Shown here: positions 1 to 11,302 of the stretch, in pieces | How positions within the stretch are numbered: position 1 is the first letter of the stretch | How the letters are laid out: each line of letters begins with the position of its first letter | DNA from: Papaver somniferum | Lineage: Eukaryota; Streptophyta; Magnoliopsida; Ranunculales; Papaveraceae | Assembly (NCBI RefSeq): GCF_003573695.1 | Contig: NW_020621936.1 | Span: 13,516,001-13,580,000 of the forward strand | Direction: 5' to 3' | Length of the DNA stretch: 64,000 nt | Notes under the pieces: generated by a model | Told to the model about the DNA's origin: nothing | Databases searched by the model: none | The model's input: the letters and a program-made list of their open reading frames with translations, nothing else | Translations under genes and position numbers: made by a program

Positions 1-27
1 ACGCTCGCTCCAGGAGAAGCATCTTCA

Positions 28-3000
28 ATGCTCTTTTCAGATAAATCCGCTTCAACGCTTGCTCCAGGAGAACCATGTTCAGTGATATCTTCAGAGAAAG
101 CCGCTTCAACGTTCTTCACAAGAAGCCGCTTCAACGCTTCACAAGAAGCATCTTCAATCCCGTCTTCGCTTTTTAGAGGAAGCTGCTTCAACGCTCGCTC
201 CAGGAGAAGCTTTTTCAATGCTCTTTGTAGAAAAAACCGCTTCAACGCTCGCTATAGAAGAAGTATCCTCAATGCTCTCTTCAGGGGAAGCCGCTTCAAC
301 GCTCGCTCCAGGAGAAGCATCTTCAATGCTCTATTCAGAGGAAGCCGCTCCAATGCTCTTCACAAGAAACCGCTTCAACGCTCCAGAAGAAGTATTTTTA
401 ATGCTCTCTTCTCTCTTCAGAGGAAACTGTTTTAACTCTCGTCAGAGGAAGCCGCTTCAACGCTCACTCCAGGAGAAGCATCTTCAATGCTATTTTCAGA
501 AGAAACCGCTTCAACGCTCGCTCCAGGAGAAGCATCTTCAATGCTCTCTTCAGAGGAAGACACTTCAACGCTCTCTTCAGAGCATTGAAGATGCTTCTTC
601 TTGAGCGAACGTTGAAGCGGCTTCTTCTGAAGAGCGTTGAAACGACTTTCTCTGAAGAGACCATTGAGGATGCTTCTTTTGGAGCGAGCGTTGAAGCGGC
701 TTCCTCTGAAGAGCGTTGAAGCAGCTTCCTCTGAAGGGAGAAGAGAGCATTGAAGATATTTTTTTCTGGAGCGTTGAAGCGGTTTTTGGTGAAGAGCATT
801 GGAGCGGCTTCCTCTGAATAGAGCATTGAAGATGCTTCTCCTGAAGCGAGCGTTTAAGCGACTTCCTCTGGAGAGAGCATTGAAGATACTTCTTCTAGAG
901 CGAGCGTTGAAGCGGTTTCTTCTAAAAAAAACATTTAAAAAGCTTCTCCTGAAGCGAGCGTTGAAGCGGCTTTCTCTGACGAGCGTTCAAGCAGCTTTTC
1001 CTGAAGAGATAAGAGGGCATTGAAGGTTTTTCTTCTGGAGATAGCGTTGAAGCGGCTTCTTCTGAAAAGAGCATCGAAGATGCTTTTTCTAAAGCGAGCG
1101 TTGAAGCGGTTTTTTCTGAAGATGCTTCAACCCTCTCCAGAAGAAGCCGCTTCAACGCTCTCTCCAGAAGAAGCATCTTCAATGCTCTCTCCAGAAGAAG
1201 GTGCTTCAACGCTCTCTCCAGAAGAAGCATCCTCAATGGTCTCTTCTCTCTTTAGTGGAAGATGCTTCAACGCTCGCTTCAGAAAAAACATCTTCAATAC
1301 TCACTTCAGAGGAAGCCGCTTCAACGCTCTTCGGAAGAAGCCGTTTCAACGCTCGCTTCAGAAGAAGCATCTTCAATGCTCTCTTTAAAGGAATCCGCTT
1401 CAACGCTAGCTCCAGGAGAAGCATCTTTAATGATCGCTTCAAAAGAATCCGCTTCAACGTTCGCTCCAGAAAAGGCCGATGCAACGCTATTCAGAAGAAG
1501 CCGCTTCAACGCTCTCTCCAAAAGAAGTATCTTCAATGCTCTATTCAAAGGAAGTCACTCCAACGCTCGCTTCAGAAGAAATACCTTCAATGCTCTCTTC
1601 TCTCTTCATAAGAAGTCGCTTTAATGCTCACTCCATAAGAATCATCTCCAATGCTCTCTTATGAGGAAGCCACTTCAACGCTCGCTCCAGAAAAATCATC
1701 TTCAATGCTCTCTTTAAAAGAAGTTTCTTCAACGCTCGCTCCAGGAGAAGCATCTTCAATGCACTCTTCAGAAGAAGTCGCTTCAACGCTTTTTCCAGAA
1801 GAAGCACCTTCAATGCTCTCTTCTTTCTTCAGATGAAGCTGCTTCAACGCTCGTCAGAGGAAGCCGCTTCAACGCTCGCTCCAGGAGAAGCATCTTCAAT
1901 GCTCTCTTCAGAAGAAGCCGCTTCAACGCTCGCTCCAGGAGAAGCATCTTCAATGCTCTCTTTAAAGGAAGCCGCTTCAACGCTCTTCACAAGAAGCCGC
2001 TTCAACGCTCCAGAAAAAACATCTTCAATGCTCTCTTCTCTCTTCAGAGGAAGCCGCTTCAACCCTCTTCAGAAAAAGCCGCTTCAACGCTCTCTCCAGA
2101 AGAAGCATCTTCAATGATCTCTTCAAAAGAATGTGCTTCAACGCTCTCTCCTGAAGAAAAACATCTTCAATCCTCTCTTCTCTCTTCAGAGGAAGCTGCT
2201 TTAACGCTCGTCAGAAGAAGCATCTTCAATCCTCTCTTCAGAAGAAGCTGCTTCAACGTTCTTCAGAAAAAACCGCTTCAACGCTCGCTTTAGAAAAAGC
2301 ATCTTCAATGCTCTTTTCAGAAGAAGCCGCTTCAACGCTCTCTCCAGAAGAAAAACCTTCAATGCCCTCTTCTCTCTTCAGGGGAAGCTGCTTCAACGCT
2401 CGTCATATGAAGCCTCTTCAACGCTCTCTTTAGGAGAAGCTTTTTCAATACTCTTTTTAGAAGAAACCGCTTCAATGCTCTCTTCAGGGGAAACCGCTTC
2501 AACGCTCCAGGAGAAGTATCTTCAATACTTTATTCGGAGGAAGCCGCTCTTATGCTCTTCACAATAAACCGCTTCAACGCTCCAGAAGAAGTATCTTCAA
2601 TGCTCTCTTCTCTCTTCAGAGGAAGCTGCTTCAACGCTCGTCAGAGGAAGCCTCTTCAACGCTCGCTCCAGAAAAAACATCCTCAATGCTCTCTTCAGAG
2701 GAAGCCGTTTCAACGCTTTTCAGAAGAAGCCGCTTCAACGCTCGCTCCAGAAGAAGCATCTTCAATTCTCTCTTCAGAGGAAGCCGCTTCAACGCTCGCT
2801 CCAGGAGAAGTATCTTCATGGCTCTCTTCAGAGGAAGCCGTTTCAACGCTATTCACAAGAAGCCGCTTCAATGCTCCAGAAGTAGGATCTTCAATGCTCT
2901 CTTCAGAGGAAGCCTCTTCAACGCTCGCTCCAGGAGAAACATCTTCAATGCTCTATTCAGAAGAAGCCGCTTCAACCCTCGCTCCATAAGAAGCATCTTC

Positions 3001-3790
3001 AATGCTCTCTTCAGAGGAAGCCGCTTCAACGCTCGCTCCAGGAAAAGAATCTTCAATGACCTCTACATAGAAAGACGCTTCAATGCTCTTTACAAGAAGC
3101 CGCTTCAACGTCCCAGAAGAAGCATCTTCAACGCTCTCTTCAGAGGAAGTTGCTTCAACGCTCTCTTCAGAAGAAGCATCTTCAATACTCACTTCAGAGG
3201 AAGCCGCTTCAACGCTCTTCAGAAGAATCCGCTTCAACGCTCGCTCCAGAAGAAACATCTTCAATGCTCGCTTCAGAAGAATCCGCTTCAACGCTCTCTC
3301 CAGAAGAAGTACCTTTAATGCTCTCTTCTCTCTTCAGGGGAAGCTGCTTTAACGCTCGCTCCATAAGGAGCCTCTTCAACGCTTTCTAGAAGAAGCCGCT
3401 TCAACGCTCTCTCCAGAAGAAGCATCTTCAATGATCTTTCCAGAAGAAGGTGCTTCAACGCTTTCTCCCGAAGAAACATCTTCAATTCTCTCTTCTCTCT
3501 TCAAAGGAAGCTGCTTCAACGCTCGTCAGAGGAATCCGCTTCAACGCTCGCTCCAAAAGAAGCATCTTCAATCATATCTTCAGAGGAAGCTGCTTCAACG
3601 CTCTTCAGAAAAAACCGCTTCAACGCTCGCTTTATAAGAAGCATCTTCAATGCTCTCATCAGAAAAAGCCGCGTCAACGCTCTCTCTAGAAGAAAAACCT
3701 TCAACGCCCTCTTCTCTCTTCAGAGGGAAGCTGCTTCAACGCTCGTCAGAGGAAGCCGCTTCAACGCTCGCTCCAGGAGAAGCATCTTCA
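28..3790 (+). repeat. Higher-order repeat unit 1 (3,763 bp)
   Basis: I set the unit phase at the landmark ATGCTCTTTTCAGATAAATC, which occurs once per higher-order unit (28, 3791, 7551, 11303, 15045 and later). Unit 1 contains about 70 dimers in a fixed order of variants, including one inverted block (581-1121). It differs from unit 2 by only a handful of small changes, for example a 2-bp deletion near 4,768 and a 4-bp deletion near 5,697 in unit 2. Such identity over 3.7 kb implies recent amplification of the whole block. Confidence 0.9.
581..1121 (-). repeat. Inverted block of the array, unit 1
   Basis: At 581 the subunits switch strand: the text changes from CTTCAACGCTCTCTTCAGAG to its complement type (GCATTGAAGATGCTTC, GAGCGTTGAAGCGGC). 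At about 1121 it switches back through GAAGATGCTTCAACCC. Both switch points lie in near-palindromic subunit borders. The block is flanked by direct-orientation subunits, so long intrastrand pairing is possible. Confidence 0.9.
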
Positions 3791-6700
3791 ATGCTCTTTT
3801 CAGATAAATCCGCTTCAACGCTTGCTCCAGGAGAACCATGTTCAGTGATATCTTCAGAGAAAGCCGCTTCAACGTTCTTCACAAGAAGCCGCTTCAACGC
3901 TTCACAAGAAGCATCTTCAATCCCGTCTTCGCTTTTTAGAGGAAGCTGCTTCAACGCTCGCTCCAGGAGAAGCTTTTTCAATGCTCTTTGTAGAAAAAAC
4001 CGCTTCAACGCTCGCTATAGAAGAAGTATCCTCAATGCTCTCTTCAGGGGAAGCCGCTTCAACGCTCGCTCCAGGAGAAGCATCTTCAATGCTCTATTCA
4101 GAGGAAGCCGCTCCAATGCTCTTCACAAGAAACCGCTTCAACGCTCCAGAAGAAGTATTTTTAATGCTCTCTTCTCTCTTCAGAGGAAACTGTTTTAACT
4201 CTCGTCAGAGGAAGCCGCTTCAACGCTCACTCCAGGAGAAGCATCTTCAATGCTATTTTCAGAAGAAACCGCTTCAACGCTCGCTCCAGGAGAAGCATCT
4301 TCAATGCTCTCTTCAGAGGAAGACACTTCAACGCTCTCTTCAGAGCATTGAAGATGCTTCTTCTTGAGCGAACGTTGAAGCGGCTTCTTCTGAAGAGCGT
4401 TGAAACGACTTTCTCTGAAGAGACCATTGAGGATGCTTCTTTTGGAGCGAGCGTTGAAGCGGCTTCCTCTGAAGAGCGTTGAAGCAGCTTCCTCTGAAGG
4501 GAGAAGAGAGCATTGAAGATATTTTTTTCTGGAGCGTTGAAGCGGTTTTTGGTGAAGAGCATTGGAGCGGCTTCCTCTGAATAGAGCATTGAAGATGCTT
4601 CTCCTGAAGCGAGCGTTTAAGCGACTTCCTCTGGAGAGAGCATTGAAGATACTTCTTCTAGAGCGAGCGTTGAAGCGGTTTCTTCTAAAAAAAACATTTA
4701 AAAAGCTTCTCCTGAAGCGAGCGTTGAAGCGGCTTTCTCTGACGAGCGTTCAAGCAGCTTTTCCTGAAGATAAGAGGGCATTGAAGGTTTTTCTTCTGGA
4801 GATAGCGTTGAAGCGGCTTCTTCTGAAAAGAGCATCGAAGATGCTTTTTCTAAAGCGAGCGTTGAAGCGGTTTTTTCTGAAGATGCTTCAACCCTCTCCA
4901 GAAGAAGCCGCTTCAACGCTCTCTCCAGAAGAAGCATCTTCAATGCTCTCTCCAGAAGAAGGTGCTTCAACGCTCTCTCCAGAAGAAGCATCCTCAATGG
5001 TCTCTTCTCTCTTTAGTGGAAGATGCTTCAACGCTCGCTTCAGAAAAAAACATCTTCAATACTCACTTCAGAGGAAGCCGCTTCAACGCTCTTCGGAAGA
5101 AGCCGTTTCAACGCTCGCTTCAGAAGAAGCATCTTCAATGCTCTCTTTAAAGGAATCCGCTTCAACGCTAGCTCCAGGAGAAGCATCTTTAATGCTCGCT
5201 TCAAAAGAATCCGCTTCAACGTTCGCTCCAAAAAGGCCGATGCAACGCTATTCAGAAGAAGCCGCTTCAACGCTCTCTCCAAAAGAAGTATCTTCAATGC
5301 TCTATTCAAAGGAAGTCACTCCAACGCTCGCTTCAGAAGAAATACCTTCAATGCTCTCTTCTCTCTTCATAAGAAGTCGCTTTAATGCTCACTCCATAAG
5401 AATCATCTCCAATGCTCTCTTATGAGGAAGCCACTTCAACGCTCGCTCCAGAAAAATCATCTTCAATGCTCTCTTTAAAAGAAGTTTCTTCAACGCTCGC
5501 TCCAGGAGAAGCATCTTCAATGCACTCTTCAGAAGAAGTCGCTTCAACGCTTTTTCCAGAAGAAGCACCTTCAATGCTCTCTTCTTTCTTCAGATGAAGC
5601 TGCTTCAACGCTCGTCAGAGGAAGCCGCTTCAACGCTCGCTCCAGGAGAAGCATCTTCAATGCTCTCTTCAGAAGAAGCCGCTTCAACGCTCGCTCCAAG
5701 AAGCATCTTCAATGCTCTCTTTAAAGGAAGCCGCTTCAACGCTCTTCACAAGAAGCCGCTTCAACGCTCCAGAAAAAACATCTTCAATGCTCTCTTCTCT
5801 CTTCAGAGGAAGCCGCTTCAACCCTCTTCAGAAAAAGCCGCTTCAACGCTCTCTCCAGAAGAAGCATCTTCAATGATCTCTTCAAAAGAATGTGCTTCAA
5901 CGCTCTCTCCTGAAGAAAAACATCTTCAATCCTCTCTTCTCTCTTCAGAGGAAGCTGCTTTAACGCTCGTCAGAAGAAGCATCTTCAATCCTCTCTTCAG
6001 AAGAAGCTGCTTCAACGTTCTTCAGAAAAAACCGCTTCAACGCTCGCTTTAGAAAAAGCATCTTCAATGCTCTTTTCAGAAGAAGCCGCTTCAACGCTCT
6101 CTCCAGAAGAAAACCTTCAATGCCCTCTTCTCTCTTCAGGGGAAGCTGCTTCAACGCTCGTCATATGAAGCCTCTTCAACGCTCTCTTTAGGAGAAGCTT
6201 TTTCAATACTCTTTTTAGAAGAAACCGCTTCAATGCTCTCTTCAGGGGAAACCGCTTCAACGCTCCAGGAGAAGTATCTTCAATACTTTATTCGGAGGAA
6301 GCCGCTCTTATGCTCTTCACAATAAACCGCTTCAACGCTCCAGAAGAAGTATCTTCAATGCTCTCTTCTCTCTTCAGAGGAAGCTGCTTCAACGCTCGTC
6401 AGAGGAAGCCTCTTCAACGCTCGCTCCAGAAAAAACATCCTCAATGCTCTCTTCAGAGGAAGCCGTTTCAACGCTTTTCAGAAGAAGCCGCTTCAACGCT
6501 CGCTCCAGAAGAAGCATCTTCAATTCTCTCTTCAGAGGAAGCCGCTTCAACGCTCGCTCCAGGAGAAGTATCTTCATGGCTCTCTTCAGAGGAAGCCGTT
6601 TCAACGCTATTCACAAGAAGCCGCTTCAATGCTCCAGAAGTAGGATCTTCAATGCTCTCTTCAGAGGAAGCCTCTTCAACGCTCGCTCCAGGAGAAACAT

Positions 6701-7550
6701 CTTCAATGCTCTATTCAGAGAAGCCGCTTCAACCCTCGCTCCATAAGAAGCATCTTCAATGCTCTCTTCAGAGGAAGCCGCTTCAACGCTCGCTCCAGGA
6801 AAAGAATCTTCAATGACCTCTACATAGAAAGACGCTTCAATGCTTTTTACAAGAAGCCGCTTCAACGTCCCAGAAGAAGCATCTTCAACGCTCTCTTCAG
6901 AGGAAGTTGCTTCAACGCTCTCTTCAGAAGAAGCATCTTCAATACTCACTTCAGAGGAAGCCGCTTCAACGCTCTTCAGAAGAATCCGCTTCAACGCTCG
7001 CTCCAAAGAAACATCTTCAATGCTCGCTTCAGAAGAATCCGCTTCAACGCTCTCTCCAGAAGAAGTACCTTTAATGCTCTCTTCTCTCTTCAGGGGAAGC
7101 TGCTTTAACGCTCGCTCCATAAGGAGCCTCTTCAACGCTTTCTAGAAGAAGCCGCTTCAACGCTCTCTCCAGAAGAAGCATCTTCAATGATCTTTCCAGA
7201 AGAAGGCTTCAACGCTTTCTCCCGAAGAAACATCTTCAATTCTCTCTTCTCTCTTCAAAGGAAGCTGCTTCAACGCTCGTCAGAGGAATCCGCTTCACTT
7301 CAACGCTCGCTCCAAAAGAAGCATCTTCAATCATATCTTCAGAGGAAGCTGCTTCAACGCTCTTCAGAAAAAACCGCTTCAACGCTCGCTTTATAAGAAG
7401 CATCTTCAATGCTCTCATCAGAAAAAGCCGCGTCAACGCTCTCTCTAGAAGAAAAACCTTCAACGCCCTCTTCTCTCTTCAGAGGGAAGCTGCTTCAACG
7501 CTCGTCAGAGGAAGCCGCTTCAAACGCTCGCTCCAGGAGAAGCATCTTCA
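3791..7550 (+). repeat. Higher-order repeat unit 2 (3,760 bp)
   Basis: This is a copy of unit 1 shifted by 3,763 bp, with the same order of subunit variants and the same inverted block (4344-4882). Differences seen by eye are mostly small indels, such as an extra A near 5,048, a shortened subunit near 5,697, one missing base near 6,718, a lost GT near 7,205 and an extra CACTT near 7,296. The first half is almost free of differences and the second half carries more. Confidence 0.9.
4344..4882 (-). repeat. Inverted block of the array, unit 2
   Basis: Equivalent of the block in unit 1, offset 3,763 bp at its left border and 3,761 bp at its right border. The switch sequences are the same, so the inversion predates amplification of the higher-order unit. 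Confidence 0.9.
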
Positions 7551-10500
7551 ATGCTCTTTTCAGATAAATCCGCTTCAACGCTTGCTCCAGGAGAACCATG
7601 TTCAGTGATATCTTCAGAGAAAGCCGCTTCAACGTTCTTCACAAGAAGCCGCTTCAAACGCTTCACAAGAAGCATCTTCAATCCCGTCTTCGCTTTTTAG
7701 AGGAAGCTGCTTCAACGCTCGCTCCAGGAGAAGCTTTTTCAATGCTCTTTGTAGAAAAAACCGCTTCAACGCTCGCTATAGAAGATCATGCCTCATCATC
7801 TCTCGTCTTCAGGGGAAGCCGCTTCAACGCTCGCTCCAGGAGAAGCATCTTCAATGCTCTATTCAGAGGAAGCCGCTCCAATGCTCTTCACAAGAAACCG
7901 CTTCAACGCTCCAGAAGAAGTATTTTTAATGCTCTCTTCTCTCTTCAGAGGAAACTGTTTTAACTCGTCAGAGGAAGCCGCTTCAACGCTCACTCCAGGA
8001 GAAGCATCTTCAATGCTATTTTCAGAAGAACCGCTTCAACGCTCGCTCAGGAGAAGCATCTTCAATGCTCTCTTTCAGAGGAAGACACTTCAACGCTCTC
8101 TTCAGAGCATTGAAGATGCTTCTTCTTGAGCGAACGTTGAAGCGGCTTCTTCTGAAGAGCGTTGAAACGACTTTCTCTGAAGACCATGAGGATGCTTCTT
8201 TTGGAGCGAGCGTTGAAGCGGCTTCCTCTGAAGAGCGTTGAAGCAGCTTCCTCTGAAGAGAGAAGAGAGCATTGAAGATATTTTTTTCTGGAGCGTTGAA
8301 GCGGTTTTTGGTGAAGAGCATGGAGCGGCTTCCTCTGAATAGAGCATTGAAGATGCTTCTCTGAAGCGAGCGTTTAAGCGACTTCCTCGGAGAGAGCATT
8401 GAAGATACTTCTTCTAGAGCGAGCGTTGAAGCGGTTTCTTCTAAAAAAAACATTTAAAAAGCTTCTCCTGAAGCGAGCGTTGAAGCGGCTTTCTCTGACG
8501 AGCGTTCAAGCAGCTTTTCCTGAAGAGATAAGAGGGCATTGAAGGTTTTTCTTCTGGAGATAGCGTTGAAGCGGCTTCTTCTGAAAAGAGCATCGAAGAT
8601 GCTTTTTCTAAAGCGAGCGTTGAAGCGGTTTTTTCTGAAGATGCTTCAACCCTCTCCAGAAGAAGCCGCTTCAACGCTCTCTCCAGAAGAAGCATCTTCA
8701 ATGCTCTCTCCAGAAGAAGGTGCTTCAACGCTCTCTCCAGAAGAAGCATCCTCAATGGCTCTTCTCTCTTTAGTGGAAGATGCTTCAACGCTCGCTTCAG
8801 AAAAAACATCTTCAATACTCACTTCAGAGGAAGCCGCTTCAACGCTCTTCGGAAGAAGCCGTTTCAACGCTCGCTTCAAGAAGAAGCATCTTCAATGCTC
8901 TCTTTAAAGGAATCCGCTTCAACGCTAGCTCCAGGAGAAGCATCTTTAATGCTCGCTTCAAAAGAATCCGCTTCAACGTTCGCTCCAGAAAAGGCCGATG
9001 CAACGCTATTCAGAAGAAGCCGCTTCAACGCTCTCTCCAAAAGAAGTATCTTCAATGCTCTATTCAAAGGAAGTCACTCCAACGCTCGCTTCAGAAGAAA
9101 TACCTTCAATGCTCTCTTCTCTCTTCTTCATAAGAAGTCGCTTTAATGCTCACTCCATAAGAATCATCTCCAATGCTCTCTTATGAGGAAGCCACTTCAA
9201 CGCTCGCTCGAAAATCATCTTCAATGCTCTCTTTAAAAGAAGTTTCTTCAACGCTCGCTCCAGGAGAAGCATCTTCAATGCACTCTTCAGAAGAAGTCTC
9301 TTCAACGCTTTTTCCAGAAGAAGCACCTTCAATGCTCTCTTCTTTCTTCAGATGAAGCTGCTTCAACGCTCGTCAGAGGAAGCCGCTTCAACGCTCGCTC
9401 CAGGAGAAGCATCTTCAATGCTCTCTTCAGAAGAAGCCGCTTCAACGCTCGCTCCAGGAGAAGCATCTTCAATGCTCTCTTTAAAGGAAGCCGCTTCAAC
9501 GCTCTTCACAAGAAGCCGCTTCAACGCTCCAGAAAAAACATCTTCAATGCTCTCTTCTCTCTTCAGAGGAAGCCGCTTCAACCCTCTTCAGAAAAAGCCG
9601 CTTCAACGCTCTCTCCAGAAGAAGCATCTTCAATGATCTCTTCAAAAGAATGTGCTTCAACGCTCTCTCCTGAAGAAAACATCTTCAATCCTCTCTTCTC
9701 TCTTCAGAGGAAGCTGCTTTAACGCTCGTCAGAAGAAGCATCTTCAATCCTCTCTTCAGAAGAAGCTGCTTCAACGTTCTTCAGAAAAAACCGCTTCAAC
9801 GCTCGCTTTAGAAAAAGCATCTTCAATGCTCTTTTCAGAGAAGCCGCTTCAACGCTCTCTCCAGAAGAAAAACCTTCAATGCCCTCTTCTCTCTCTAGGG
9901 GAAGCTGCTTCAACGCTCGTCATATGAAGCCTCTTCAACGCTCTCTTTAGGAGAAGCTTTTTCAATACTCTTTTTAGAAGAAACCGCTTCAATGCTCTCT
10001 TCAGGGGAAACCGCTTCAACGCTCCAGGAGAAGTATCTTCAATACTTTATTCGGAGGAAGCCGCTCTTATGCTCTTCACAATAAACCGCTTCAACGCTCC
10101 AGAAGAAGTATCTTCAATGCTCTCTTCTCTCTTCAGAGGAAGCTGCTTCAACGCTCGTCAGAGGAAGCCTCTTCAACGCTCGCTCCAGAAAAAACATCCT
10201 CAATGCTCTCTTCAGAGGAAGCCGTTTCAAACGCTTTTCAGAGAAGCCGCTTCAACGCTCGCTCCAGAAGAAGCATCTTCAATTCTCTCTTCAGAGGAAG
10301 CCGCTTCAACGCTCGCTCCAGGAGAAGTATCTTCATGGCTCTCTTCAGAGGAAGCCGTTTCAACGCTATTCACAAGAAGCCGCTTCAATGCTCCAGAAGT
10401 AGGATCTTCAATGCTCTCTTCAGAGGAAGCCTCTTCAACGCTCGCTCCAGGAGAAACATCTTCAATGCTCTATTCAGAAGAAGCCGCTTCAACCCCTCTC

Positions 10501-11302
10501 CATAAGAAGCATCTTCAATGCTCTCTTCAGAGGAAGCCGCTTCAACGCTCGCTCCAGGAAAAGATCTTCAATGACCTCTACATAGAAAGACGCTTCAATG
10601 CTCTTTACAAGAAGCCGCTTCAACGTCCCAGAAGAAGCATCTTCAACGCTCTCTTCAGAGGAAGTTGCTTCAACGCTCTCTTCAGAAGAAGCATCTTCAA
10701 TACTCACTTCAGAGGAAGCCGCTTCAACGCTCTTCAGAAGAATCCGCTTCAACGCTCGCTCCAGAAGAAACATCTTCAATGCTCGCTTCAGAAGAATCCG
10801 CTTCAACGCTCTCTCAGCAGAAGTACCTTTAATGCTCTCTTCTCTCTTCAGGGGAAGCTGCTTTAACGCTCGCTCCATAAGGAGCCTCTTCAACGCTTTC
10901 TAGAAGAAGCCGCTTCAACGCTCTCTCCAGAAGAAGCATCTTCAATGATCTTTCCAGAAGAAGGTGCTTCAACGCTTTCTCCCGAAGAAACATCTTCAAT
11001 TCTCTCTTCTTCTTCAAAGGAAGCTGCTTCAACGCTCGTCAGAGGAATCCGCTTCAACGCTCGCTCCAAAAAGCATCTTCAATCATATCTTCAGAGGAAG
11101 CTGCTTCAACGCTCTTCAGAAAAAACCGCTTCAACCGCTCGCTTTATAAGAAGCATCTTCAATGCTCTCATCAGAAAAAGCCGCGTCAACGCTCTCTCTA
11201 GAAGAAAAACCTTCAACGCCCTCTTCTCTCTTCAGAGGGAAGCTGCTTCAACGCTCGTCAGAGGAAGCCGCTTCAACGCTCGCTCCAGGAGAAGCATCTT
11301 CA
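7551..11302 (+). repeat. Higher-order repeat unit 3 (3,752 bp), indel-rich copy
   Basis: Same variant order as units 1 and 2, with an inverted block at 8106-8640. It differs from them mainly by many single-base insertions and deletions, for example extra A at about 7,525 and 7,655 and missing bases near 8,030, 8,050, 8,180, 8,320 and 8,360. A short scrambled stretch lies at 7,783-7,805. Dominance of 1-bp indels over substitutions is unusual for evolved repeats and suggests consensus error in the assembly. Confidence 0.85.
8106..8640 (-). repeat. Inverted block of the array, unit 3
   Basis: Third copy of the strand-switched block with the same borders; it is a few bases shorter because of scattered 1-bp deletions. 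Confidence 0.88.
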
